From Vibrio maritimus (GTDB lineage Bacteria > Pseudomonadota > Gammaproteobacteria > Enterobacterales > Vibrionaceae), in the NCBI GenBank assembly GCA_003263775.1, contig JYJJ01000079.1:787860-851859 (forward strand): DNA of 64,000 nt, written 5' to 3'. The position numbers and the translations under genes were made by a program. Positions 9,635 to 19,008 of this stretch are shown one piece after another (the stretch's first letter is position 1; every line of letters starts with the position of its first letter). A model generated the notes under the pieces. It saw nothing but the letters and a program-made list of their open reading frames with translations, ran no database searches and had not been told where the DNA came from.

Positions 9635-10606
9635 ATGAAAACAAAGAAGACATTAGCACCATTACTCATAGGCACGGTTTCGTTGCTCGCTTCAAGCATT
9701 GCGCTGGCAGCTTATCCTGAAAAGCCAATCACCTTGGTCGTACCATGGGGTGCTGGTGGTGGAACTGACACAACTGCTCGTATCATTGCCAAGGCACTTT
9801 CTTCTGAGTTAGATGTGCCTGTCAATGTTGTTAATCGAACTGGCGGTCAAGGCGTTATCGGGCATTCTGCTATCGCTAAAGCAAAACCAGATGGTTACAC
9901 CCTTGGGCTAATCACCGGTGAAATTACAATGATGCACTGGGCTGGGCTAACCGACCTTTCATACAAAGATTACACTCCTTTAGGTAAATTTACGGGTGTT
10001 ATCGGAGGGGTTGAAGTTAAGACTGACTCTAAATTTAAAGACATTTCAATGCTCGTTGACTACATCAAGAAAAACCCTGGAAAACTGACCGCTTCAGGCG
10101 GCGGTTACGGTTCGGTATGGCAACTTAATCTTGCGGGTTTTCTTAGTTCTGTAGGGTTGTCACTTGACTCAGTTCGCTGGGTGCCTAGTGAAGGCTCTGC
10201 TTCAGCCTTACAAGAACTCGTAGCTGGAGGCGTTGATTTCACGACGACGTCTATCAATGAATCCGACGCTATGATTCGCGCTGGAGAAGTTAGAGGCTTG
10301 GCTGTTATGGCTGACGGACGAAGCAACTGGTTCCCAAACGTACCCACCGTTAAAGAGACCGTTAGCTCCTCTTGGCAAAGTGGCTCTTGGAACGGACTAG
10401 CAGGTCCAGCTGGGTTGCCTTCAGATGTGGTAGAGAAACTACTACCTATTGTTGAAAAGATTCAAAACAGTAGCGAAATTGAAAAATTCGTTTCCCAACG
10501 TCGATTAACTCTATTCCCAGTTACTGGATCTGTTTGGCACCAAGAGCTTGAAAGCCTTGATGCAGCAATGGGTAAAACAATGAAAACAGCCGGCTTAGCG
10601 AAATAG
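9635..10606 (+). CDS. tctC: TTT transporter periplasmic receptor (TctC/Bug family)
   Basis: Periplasmic solute-binding protein of a tripartite tricarboxylate transporter. ATG 9635 gives a 323-residue protein with a clear signal peptide (MKTKKTLAPLLIG... ending SIALA). Family features are YPEKPITLVVPWGAGGGTDTTAR at the start of the mature part and the RTGGQGVIGH and AKPDGYTLG loops that hold the ligand carboxylate. It is followed by tctB and tctA on the same strand. The family usually binds carboxylated ligands. The perfect NanR-type operator upstream suggests a sialic acid or related ligand; that is inference. Confidence 0.85.
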   Translation: MKTKKTLAPLLIGTVSLLASSIALAAYPEKPITLVVPWGAGGGTDTTARIIAKALSSELDVPVNVVNRTGGQGVIGHSAIAKAKPDGYTLGLITGEITMMHWAGLTDLSYKDYTPLGKFTGVIGGVEVKTDSKFKDISMLVDYIKKNPGKLTASGGGYGSVWQLNLAGFLSSVGLSLDSVRWVPSEGSASALQELVAGGVDFTTTSINESDAMIRAGEVRGLAVMADGRSNWFPNVPTVKETVSSSWQSGSWNGLAGPAGLPSDVVEKLLPIVEKIQNSSEIEKFVSQRRLTLFPVTGSVWHQELESLDAAMGKTMKTAGLAK

Positions 10607-10689
10607 AAGCCAACGGCATATATTTCGTACGACGAACCGAGATAGACGGCACACAATGCGTGTGCCGTAGACTAAAAATAGAGCACACT

Positions 10690-11157
10690 ATGGAAACCTT
10701 TTTTAACCGCTATTTGAGTTTTGATTTTGCTGTCGGAGCAATCATCACAACTATAGGCATATTAACGTACTTCGAAGCTTCTTCTTTTCCTACTCTGCCC
10801 AACAATCATGTCGGACCCGGCACATTTCCTTCTATGATTGCGCTACTGATGATTCCTTGCGGCATCACAATACTCGTTAAATCATTAATTCAGCCTTTCA
10901 AAGAGACAGACATAGAGCTAAAGCAAGTTCTTTTTGCCTTCTCAGCTACATTACTAACCCCAGTTCTCTGCATATTGCTCGCTGAAGTACTAGGTTTTAG
11001 CCGGGTTTCTTTTTTAACAACATTGATATTCCTGCAGATAATTAGAAAAGAGAAATTGATTCAAAATGTTCTTATTGCATTACTGACAACAACGACTCTT
11101 TGCTATGTGTTCAGAGTTTACTTACTCGTACCACTACCTGAAGGGACGATATTTTAG
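10690..11157 (+). CDS. tctB: TTT transporter small membrane subunit (TctB)
   Basis: Small integral membrane subunit, 155 residues from ATG 10690, with four hydrophobic segments and the family-typical first loop FPTLPNNHVGPGTFPSMIA (about residues 28-46). It lies between tctC and tctA, 18 bases before tctA, and would form the membrane complex with TctA. Sequence similarity in this family is low, so the call rests on size, topology and position. Confidence 0.8.
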   Translation: METFFNRYLSFDFAVGAIITTIGILTYFEASSFPTLPNNHVGPGTFPSMIALLMIPCGITILVKSLIQPFKETDIELKQVLFAFSATLLTPVLCILLAEVLGFSRVSFLTTLIFLQIIRKEKLIQNVLIALLTTTTLCYVFRVYLLVPLPEGTIF

Positions 11158-11175
11158 TATCGCAAAGAGGTCAAT

Positions 11176-12700
11176 ATGGATATTTTTACTCAATCGTTTC
11201 TACTCATCAGTAACTATCAGGTTATCATCGCTATTATTGCCGCCGGATCATTTGGGCTATTTATGGGGGCAATGCCGGGACTCACATCTAGTATGACACT
11301 CGCCCTCTTGGTGCCCATTACTTTCTTTCTTGATCCTATTCCAGCTCTTGCTGTTATGGCATCGGCAGGTACGATGGCCATTTTTGCTGGAGACATTCCC
11401 GGCGCACTACTTAAAATTCCAGGAACACCTGCATCCGCAGCATACTGCGAAGACGCACACGCTTTAACACGACAAGGGAAAGCATTTAACGCGTTAGGTC
11501 TGGGACTAATTGCTTCAGTCATAGGCGGTTTTGTTAGCGTCAGTATTCTCCTAGTTGGGGCACCAATCCTTGCCAAATTTGCATTGAAATTTAGTTCGTA
11601 TGAATATTTTTGGTTAGCATGCCTAGGACTAAGCTGCGCGACGCTCGTTTCAAGTAATCAACCTCAAAAAGGGTTTGCCTCGTTGCTATTAGGCTTGCTT
11701 GTCGCAACGATTGGATTAGATCAAACAACCGGATACGCTCGTTTTACTTTTGATAGCATTGATTTAATGGGTGGTATTTCCTTTATCCCTATGATGATTG
11801 GCATGTTCGCGCTAGCCGAAGTTCTTAATGTTCTGTCACGAAAGCAAAAAAGCCAATCTACTTCGATAAAACAAATAAAGTCGGCTAGCGCCATTTCATT
11901 GTTTCAAAAGTCTTGGAAAATGAGGGGGGCGTAACACGTAGTAGCTTATAGGCACATTCACGGGAGCCATTCCTGGAGCGGGTGCTGACATTGCATCATG
12001 GGTAAGTTATGCGCTATCTAAGAAGTTCTCCAAGCAACCGCACTCGTACGGCAAAGGTTCTGAGGAAGGAATTAGCTCTGCCTCTGCGGCAAATAATGCA
12101 AGCATTGCAGGAGGCTGGATTCCTAGTCTAGTTTTTGGTATTCCTGGAGATTCAGGGGCAGCAATCATAATCGGAGTACTATATCTAAAAGATCTTGCAC
12201 CCGGGCCGACTCTTTTTCTGTATCACCCTGAAGTTTTATATGCAACATTTGGTATATTTTTTCTTGCTAACTGTTTCTTGCTTTTTGCTGGATTCAAGCT
12301 TATCAAGCTTGCGTCTTACATCCTGAAAATTCCTTACAGTGTTCTAGCTCCCCTCATAATTCTATTTTGTGTTCTCGGTGCATTTTCGATTAACAATTCT
12401 TGGTTCGGCGTCATCATAATGTGTGTATCAGGAATTATCGGCTGGATTATAATACAAGCGAAAATGCCCGTCGCCCCCTTGATACTTGGAATGGTGCTCG
12501 GCCCCTTGTTGGAAAAGAATCTACTCACCTCTATGGTTAAGTCCCACGGCGAAATGATCCGTTTCTTCGACCGACCAATCGCGGGAACATTGGGTGTGAT
12601 TACCCTCCTGATTTGGAGTTGGATAATTTTTGGATCTATCAGAAAGCTAATAGTTATAAATCGACAATCGCCTAACAAAAATAATACTGAGCCCGTTTAA
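11176..12700 (+). CDS. tctA: TTT transporter large membrane subunit (TctA), two frameshifts
   Basis: Large permease subunit with about 12 membrane segments. TctA signatures are GLFMGAMPGLTSSMTLALLVP near residue 30 (split by helix), GDIPGALLKIPGTPASAAYCEDA near 75 and, after the breaks, LIGTFTGAIPGAGADIASWVSYA and PSLVFGIPGDSGAAI. The frame is broken at the G run 11924-11929 and again at 11946-11951; one base restored at each point yields a 508-residue protein of normal length. Both breaks fall within 30 bases, in a linker. It converges on the DUF3360 gene. It completes the TctCBA operon. Confidence 0.83.
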
Positions 12701-12735
12701 TAATTACTGGTCGTGTTTTAGCGATGAAACAGCAT

Positions 12736-12780
12736 AATGTGAGTTCGCCATTTAGCTTCTATTCGTGGCAAACTCACGTT
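12736..12780. terminator. Inverted repeat between convergent tctA and DUF3360 gene
   Basis: AATGTGAGTTCGCCA (12736-12750) pairs with TGGCAAACTCACGTT (12766-12780) at 13 of 15 positions around a 15-base loop. It lies between two convergent genes, where a shared terminator is expected. No strong T run follows, so the role is uncertain. Confidence 0.4.
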
Positions 12781-12800
12781 CGCTATACTGAATGTGAAAA

Positions 12801-14308
12801 TCAACGAAAACTAGGAATAATCGCTGGAATCCCTGGCAAAAGCCCCACCAACGCCATCACACTGCTTAGCACAATAAACATGATTCCAGGCAGTACCCAG
12901 CGGCTCATTTTACTGAGTTCACCGCTACGCTCTTTACAGCCGACCAAGCCTAAGTTGTCCAACAGCATGGTGAGTGACCAGCCAAATGCGGGGTTAACGA
13001 GTACCGACGAAAACACAACGATAGCTGCCGACTGCGTGGTTTTCCCTTCACGCGTCATTTCCATTCCCGCCTCTAACAAGGGTACAAATACCCCAACAAT
13101 CAGCGCCACACAAAGGACAGGCTGCCAAATTGCTAGATCCATTGGGTAGCCCCAAACAGCGGCGATGATACAGAACAGTGCGGTTAGTAACGCGCCAGCG
13201 GGTATAGGACGTTTAGCTATCGCGGCTGGCACGATATAAGTGCCCCATGAAGAAGTAAAGTTAGTACCACCGAGCAGAGAGCCGAACGTCTGACGAATTG
13301 ACGCCGTAGTCATGGTGTCGTCAATGTTCATGTGTACTTTTTCTGTACGCTCTGGGTAGCTGATTTTCTGGAACACTTGATGGCCTAAAAAATCCGGTGA
13401 CCACATCGCCACTGCCAAAATAGCAAAAGGCAATACCACCATGAAGTGCTCAAGCGTTGGTAAGCCTAGCATCCAGCCGGTATCTTCGCCCCACCAATAC
13501 ATAGGGTTCATGTTGGGTAAACCTGGCTCGGTTTGAAAGGAGAACGGAGCCCCATGGCAAACGCTAGCGTCCCACCTAGTAAGCAGCTAAGCGGTACAGC
13601 TAGCCAGCGCTTACGAAAATGTTCCAACAAGGCATATAAAATAATGGTGCAGAAGATCACGACAAAAGCGATGTGGCTCATTCCGATTCCCTCAGCCCAA
13701 GCGAACAGCTTTTTAACTTGAGAAGCGGTTCCAACAAAACCTAAGTAGAGCAACAGCCCGCCACATACCCCTTTGCTGGTGAGGTTGGCCAACATACTGC
13801 CACCTTTACTGACGGCTAAGACTAAACCAAAAGCCCCAATCAACAAACCAAACGCCATAGGATGCCCGCCGGCTGCTACAACAATGGGGATTAGGGGGAT
13901 AAGCGGGCCGTGTGTACCGGCGAGGTTAGCCGTCGGTAAGAGAAAACCGGAGAAAAGAAAAATGAAAACAGAAGCTATGAGTAGTTCATAACGCACGTTT
14001 TCTAAAACAAAGCCCTCATTGAGCCCTAGTGCGCCCGCAAACGTTGCGGCAATGGCTCCCACCATAACCACTTTACCAATGGTCGCCGCCATCGCGGGGA
14101 TAGTGTCTTCTATCTCAAATCGATAGTCTTTAAACGGCAAGTTTGGACGCCAGCGCTTAGGCGCCATGATTTGCAATTCGTGTTCTAAATATTGCTCTCG
14201 GGATGAAAATTCTGATCTTGGTTTATGTTGTTGTTCGTAGGTGAGCTCATCCTCATTGGCTTGAGGCTTATCGTTTGTTACATGTATGGACTCTAAAGTA
14301 CTGCTCAT
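12801..14308 (-). CDS. DUF3360 family putative permease (frameshift)
   Basis: Polytopic inner-membrane protein of about 502 residues, the usual length for DUF3360, a family common in Vibrio and distantly like NCS2/SulP-type permeases. A charged N-terminus (about 70 residues) is followed by about 12 hydrophobic segments, with GTHGPLIPLIPIVVAAGGHPMA near residue 130 resembling the substrate-binding helix of NCS2 carriers. The frame breaks at the C run 13550-13553 (G run on the coding strand); one added G gives AMGAPFSFQTEPGLPNMNP. The substrate is unknown. It stands alone, with 510 bases of gene-free DNA upstream (14309-14818) in which I see only a short CACAC/GTGTG dyad near 14325-14340. Confidence 0.72.
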
Positions 14309-14818
14309 TGTGATTCCTTTCGTTCACACTCTATGGTGTGTTGTTCCAGCAAACGTTATTGGCTTACTGCACAAAGGTTTATCGAATCGTCTCTCACTCT
14401 TTTTTGCTACAAAGAGCTGGCTGACTCTTCGTTTTGAAACCTTGAAATACAGTCGCTAGTACCATATACCAAACGAAAAAAAACAAATAGTCTCAGACAG
14501 TTAGACATTAGTCGTAGAGAACCATGACACGAATGTCCTATAGCAAAACCTTATTGGTGAGCAACCCACTAATAGCAATGCAACAACTCGTTGTTGAAGC
14601 TATTCGCCTAAAGTTCATTCACATTCAACATATTGATGTTTCAATTTGTACGCTGTAAACCTAGCGCTGTACTATAAGTATCTGATTTGTCGACGAGTGT
14701 TTAGCAACAAAAACCTTTAAGTTGCTATTAAACGTGCTTTAACTGCAACACATTTATCAATTCGCACCTCAACTATAGGCTGCACGCTGGTTTTAATAGA
14801 AGGTGGAATAGTTAATTA

Positions 14819-16288
14819 ATGTCGTTACTTTTCGATATCAAGAAGCTTGTTATTTATACATGTTTGCTCGTTGTCATGCCCCTACCCGCCTTCGGGCTTA
14901 ATCTGTCAGTAGACAGCACTGAACGCTACTTTGGTGACTTTGAGAAGCTTAAAACTCGAGGTGTTGTGCGTGTGCTGGTCGCTGCAGATCTTGGTTTTTA
15001 CCATATGGAAAATGGGCGTGCTAAAGGCATCATTGCGGAGCATATAAACCACTTTGAAAAATCACTTAAAAAACACAACACTCTGCTACGAATCAAAGTC
15101 ATACCTGTAAAGCGCTCCGAACTCCTAATGAGCCTAAATAATGGTAAAGGCGACATCGCGATTGGCAACCTGACGATAACCGAAGAAAGAAAGCAACTTG
15201 TTGAATTTAGTCACCCGATCCGACGCAATATCAGAGAGTCACTAGTGACGAGCAACGACTTACCGCAGCTGGTCAACATCGAAGATCTAGCCGGTATAGA
15301 GGTTTCACTTCGCCCCCACTCGAGTTACTACGAGAGCGTAAGAAGCACCAATGAGGAACTAAGACGGCTAGAAAAACCAATAGTCAAAGTCAGCGTAATT
15401 GATGAACATTTGCAGGACTTCGAACTCATCGAGCTTATTGAGAGAGGAGAAATTGACGCGACAATAATAGACAGCCATAAGCTTAACCTCTGGACAAATC
15501 TCTCAGACAGTATTCAGGTACATGAGAGCATTCCCCTAAGAACAAACGCAGACATTGCATGGGCTATACGAAAAAATAGCCCTCAGCTACTTAGCAAAAT
15601 CAACCAGTATCTTGCGACGGCAAAGCAAGGAACGTTACTTGGAAACGTAATTGAAAATCGCTACCTAGAGAGTGCTAAGTGGATGACGAAGGTCGATAAT
15701 CCAACCGACAATCAAGAGCGCGCCGAGATGGAAGAGATTTTTGCTTTCTACGGAGATAAGTATGAAATCGACTGGCTACTCCTGCTCGCTCAAGCACATC
15801 AAGAGTCGGCTCTAGACAATGATCGAGTCTCTCACCGCGGTGCAGTGGGTATCATGCAGATAATGCCGAAAACAGCGCTCGATTGGTATGTGGATATCGA
15901 AGACATATACAGATTGGAAAACAACGTGCATGCGGGTACCAAGTACTTACGCTTTATTCATGACCGATATTTTGACAAACCTGAGATTGCTAACAATGAC
16001 AAAGTTTACTTTAGCCTTGCGGCATACAACGCGGGGCCTGCAAAAATACGGCGCATGAGAGTCTTAGCTAAACAGCAAGGTTATGATCCCAACAAGTGGT
16101 TTAACAATGTCGAGATCGTTGCAAAGCAAAACATTAGTAGAGAGCCTGTGAACTACGTCTACAACATCAGAAAGAAGTTTATCGTATATAAAAAGCTCGA
16201 CCGTTTTCAGGATGCAAGAGAGCAGAGATACAGTAACTCTTCACTCGATCTCGACATAGAAAAGCTCTCGCCCTACTTCGCGTTCTAG
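14819..16288 (+). CDS. MltF-like lytic transglycosylase with solute-binding domain
   Basis: Periplasmic or membrane-anchored murein lytic transglycosylase, 489 residues. After a signal peptide (to about residue 26) comes a type 3 solute-binding domain (residues 45-290; RVLVAADLGFY, GDIAIGNLTITEERK). An SLT domain follows from about 315 with catalytic Glu in AQAHQESALD, then GAVGIMQIMPKTA and YFSLAAYNAGPAKIRR. This is the MltF layout. The enzyme would cut the MurNAc-GlcNAc bond with formation of 1,6-anhydro-MurNAc. It ends one base before the convergent LysR gene. Two-domain MltF paralogues are common in Vibrio, so orthology to E. coli mltF is not claimed. Confidence 0.82.
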   Translation: MSLLFDIKKLVIYTCLLVVMPLPAFGLNLSVDSTERYFGDFEKLKTRGVVRVLVAADLGFYHMENGRAKGIIAEHINHFEKSLKKHNTLLRIKVIPVKRSELLMSLNNGKGDIAIGNLTITEERKQLVEFSHPIRRNIRESLVTSNDLPQLVNIEDLAGIEVSLRPHSSYYESVRSTNEELRRLEKPIVKVSVIDEHLQDFELIELIERGEIDATIIDSHKLNLWTNLSDSIQVHESIPLRTNADIAWAIRKNSPQLLSKINQYLATAKQGTLLGNVIENRYLESAKWMTKVDNPTDNQERAEMEEIFAFYGDKYEIDWLLLLAQAHQESALDNDRVSHRGAVGIMQIMPKTALDWYVDIEDIYRLENNVHAGTKYLRFIHDRYFDKPEIANNDKVYFSLAAYNAGPAKIRRMRVLAKQQGYDPNKWFNNVEIVAKQNISREPVNYVYNIRKKFIVYKKLDRFQDAREQRYSNSSLDLDIEKLSPYFAF

Positions 16289-16289
16289 C

Positions 16290-17219
16290 CTAAGGTTGGC
16301 TTTCCATTTGCTGGCGTATCCACCCGAGCAGCGTTGAGCGGAGCCATTTGATGGCTTGTGTGTCTCGGTTTTGCACTGGGTAAATAAGCCAGAACTTAAC
16401 TGGTTCAACATGCCCAGGGAACGGCAGAATCTTAATCGGTAATCGACTTGCCTGCTGCTGAGCAAATCGCTTGGTACAAAGGCATAACGCTTCACTCTCA
16501 GAAGTCAATGACAGCATCGAAGTCAATGACGTTTGTGTGCTCAGGATACGCCGTTTTGGCGGCTGTGAATTATAGAGCATTTCAAACAGCGAGGACTCGC
16601 CAAATTGATAGTTCAATATAATGTGAGACTCTTCAGCAAACTGTTCCGCTGAAATGCTACTGCCCACGCGAGGATGATCTTTCGCAGCAATCACTACCAC
16701 TTCATCTTCAAACAGCAAGTCATTGCAAATATTCGGTTCAGCCAGTTGAAAGATATCGATAATGGCATCGGCATATTTAAACTTTAAGGTCTCGTAACTA
16801 TCACTATTACTGTAGAGGATATCTAGCCATTCCAGTCGGAATCGGCTCTGATCTTGGTTGGCAAGCTCGGTACGCTTGATGTGTTCAAAGATTATTGGCT
16901 CAGGAGCTTGAACAACGATTTTTCGTGGTGAGGATTGAGATGTATCAAACAGGCAATCATTGGTAATGACATCAAATTCATGCAGCAGAGGTTTGATGCG
17001 CTCGATTAAATGATGAGCCTGTAAAGTAGGTGTAATGCCTCGGCCACGACGCATGAATAGCGATGTATTGAGTTCATTGGAGAGTTTTTTTATGCACTGG
17101 CTTACTGAGGCTGGTGTGACGTTTAATTCTTCTGCAGCACGGCTTATAGAGTCATGTTTGTATACTGCTGCGAACGTTCGAAAAAGGTTTAAATCTATCT
17201 TGTCACTGTATTGAGTCAT
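16290..17219 (-). CDS. LysR-family transcriptional regulator
   Basis: 309 residues with an N-terminal LysR helix-turn-helix (NLFRTFAAVYKHDSISRAAEELNVT, then PASVSQCIKKL, about residues 10-45) and a periplasmic-binding-like effector domain. The next gene on the same strand upstream is a lipoprotein, and the transglycosylase converges on it. No target can be assigned. Confidence 0.8.
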   Translation of the reverse strand: MTQYSDKIDLNLFRTFAAVYKHDSISRAAEELNVTPASVSQCIKKLSNELNTSLFMRRGRGITPTLQAHHLIERIKPLLHEFDVITNDCLFDTSQSSPRKIVVQAPEPIIFEHIKRTELANQDQSRFRLEWLDILYSNSDSYETLKFKYADAIIDIFQLAEPNICNDLLFEDEVVVIAAKDHPRVGSSISAEQFAEESHIILNYQFGESSLFEMLYNSQPPKRRILSTQTSLTSMLSLTSESEALCLCTKRFAQQQASRLPIKILPFPGHVEPVKFWLIYPVQNRDTQAIKWLRSTLLGWIRQQMESQP

Positions 17220-17294
17220 AGAATCTACCGCCAGTTAAAATAGGTAACCTTCCGTGGTTACTAAGTTAACTATAGGAAAGATAGAGATAATTTC

Positions 17295-17825
17295 CTACGA
17301 TTCAGAAAACTCGTTTTCTAGTGCATCTAGAGTTGTTTGAGAGATCAACTGATCATCAATGTAATAGCTGATAGTGTCACCATCTTTCACACCAATCACT
17401 TTCGATTGCTGTCCGTCTGCCAATGTCACCTCCATTTCGATGGTATTTTCATCAAGGTAACGAATCGTGCCAGAGTTAGGCGTGCTCATCGTAAGTGGAT
17501 CGATTGGCGCATCATGTAGACTTGAGTCTACCTTGTCATTCACTTCTAGATAAGTTTCCGTTTTTGTATCGAACACGTGAGGCTTGCCGTTGATCGGGTT
17601 GGTACCAGACCAAAATTCGATAGAGTTAACGACAAATAAATCCGCGACAAGAGTAAAACCGTAGACTGGCGACAATAAGAAGTTGACGCCCGCTCGCGCG
17701 TAGCGGTTATCAACCACTTTCACATTAAAACCCATCAATTTTTCTGTGACCGCATTACTACCGACACAACCACTAAGCGTAAGTGCTGAAACGAGAAGAA
17801 ATGCAATTTTGGTTTTGGTGTTCAT
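17295..17825 (-). CDS. DUF3332 family lipoprotein
   Basis: 176-residue envelope protein with a lipoprotein signal peptide; lipobox LSGC puts the acylated Cys at about residue 20. The middle region RAGVNFLLSPVYGFTLVADLFVVNSIEFWSG contains a hydrophobic hairpin typical of DUF3332 proteins. The C-terminal part is a beta-rich domain (TIRYLDENTIEMEVTLADGQ). Function unknown. AGGGT precedes the ATG. The 443-base gap upstream (17826-18268) has no gene except the terminator at 18199-18222. Confidence 0.7.
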   Translation of the reverse strand: MNTKTKIAFLLVSALTLSGCVGSNAVTEKLMGFNVKVVDNRYARAGVNFLLSPVYGFTLVADLFVVNSIEFWSGTNPINGKPHVFDTKTETYLEVNDKVDSSLHDAPIDPLTMSTPNSGTIRYLDENTIEMEVTLADGQQSKVIGVKDGDTISYYIDDQLISQTTLDALENEFSES

Positions 17826-18193
17826 AAGAGACCCTAAGCAGTAATAGTTAAATAACCGCTGCTAAACGTGCATAGGCTCTCGGGGGTTAAACAGGAGTCT
17901 AAACTGACCTTTAGCAGCGGAGGGGGCGCAGCCTAAATCGGTACTCCAGTCAGATAAATGTGTTTGATTTAAATAACACTTAAATGCTACTTAACTAAAT
18001 ATCTGGGTGAATTTTCATTTATGAAACAAAGAGTAAGGGAATCCATCAAACGTCTTTGTCACAGCGTGAAACAAGTTGACACAACTCTGATATGCCTGAT
18101 GAGGAAATGTATCAATTGAGGTGTAGTGAGATCTAAAAAATGAATGCAGGTATGCTCACGGTCTTATCACATACGAAGCCCCGATGATAGGTA

Positions 18194-18222
18194 TTAAAAA
18201 GCGAACCTCGTGGGGTTCGCTT
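18194..18222 (-). terminator. Rho-independent terminator of the YcxB-like gene
   Basis: AAGCGAACC (18199-18207) pairs with GGTTCGCTT (18214-18222) around a 6-base loop. On the minus strand the hairpin is followed by TTTTTAATACC, just after the gene ending at 18269. Confidence 0.8.
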
Positions 18223-18268
18223 AACTGTCTCTTGCAATCACAGTCTCTCGCAATCTTAGCTCTAGGTT

Positions 18269-18775
18269 TCAGAGACTCAAATTAGCTCGCTTTTGCTCGG
18301 TGTGTTGTTCGACCATAAAGGCAAGCATTTCATCACTTAAACAAGATTTGCTGACATATTGACGCTGTTTACCAATGTGAAGGATAAGCCCCAACTCACT
18401 TTGTTGCAGCTGGTCGATATCGCTCCAGGCAATGGTATTATTGACCTTACCACTTTTATAAGTCACGCCTTTAGTGCCGATGGTAAGCTCCACTTTACTG
18501 CCAGCACTCGAACCAATGTTCTGACGCCACACCCACCAGCCTCTTTTAAAGTAGACGCTTAAAGCCTCGATAAAACTCAAAACAATAAAGAACCAAACCA
18601 AATAGCCGTTAGGCAATAACTCAAACTTAACTAAAACCGAGCCAAAGAGCAGAAACAGCGCAGCTTTGTAGTAGGATTTCGGGAATTCAGTTGGGGTACT
18701 GGTTTGATCGTAACACTCTGCAAAAAACGCTTTGTTGAGGGTGTATTCTGCGGTGAATTCTTGGTTGTTAGACAT
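18269..18775 (-). CDS. YcxB-like membrane protein
   Basis: 168 residues: a short N-terminal strand region, two adjacent hydrophobic helices (about residues 35-75), then a beta-rich C-terminal YcxB-like domain (GTKGVTYKSGKVNNTIAWSDIDQL, read as consecutive short motifs). Proteins of this type are small inner-membrane proteins of unknown role. A terminator follows on the same strand. Confidence 0.6.
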   Translation of the reverse strand: MSNNQEFTAEYTLNKAFFAECYDQTSTPTEFPKSYYKAALFLLFGSVLVKFELLPNGYLVWFFIVLSFIEALSVYFKRGWWVWRQNIGSSAGSKVELTIGTKGVTYKSGKVNNTIAWSDIDQLQQSELGLILHIGKQRQYVSKSCLSDEMLAFMVEQHTEQKRANLSL

Positions 18776-18949
18776 ATGTGGTTTCTTTGGGGCTTCTGTG
18801 AATGACTATCCAGTGCTGCGAAATCGCAACTCGAGTATTGTATCTCTTCTCTCGACGTTTCTTTAACTGTTTTAATTATCTTTTGTAAATCAATGGTAAC
18901 CCAGACAAAAAACACACCTCATCAACGACGCTTTAAATACTACCAAATA

Positions 18950-18984
18950 GAGCCTGACTCCAACAGAAAATCGAAATCAGGCTC
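18950..18984 (-). terminator. Probable terminator of the RND efflux operon
   Basis: GAGCCTGA (18950-18957) pairs with TCAGGCTC (18977-18984) around a 19-base loop, 25 bases after the RND gene on the minus strand. Only a weak T-rich stretch follows. Confidence 0.5.
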
Positions 18985-19008
18985 CTTGCTTATGCAAAAC
19001 ACTACGGA

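Noticed and set aside
2107..12700. Idea that the nan/tct locus is a decaying pseudogene cluster
   Set aside because: Each broken gene is repaired by one base, keeps all catalytic motifs and normal length, and the same error type recurs over unrelated genes elsewhere in the window.
12724..13149. Long plus-strand open frame opposite the DUF3360 gene
   Set aside because: It is antisense to clear membrane-protein sequence, has no family motif and begins in an inverted repeat.
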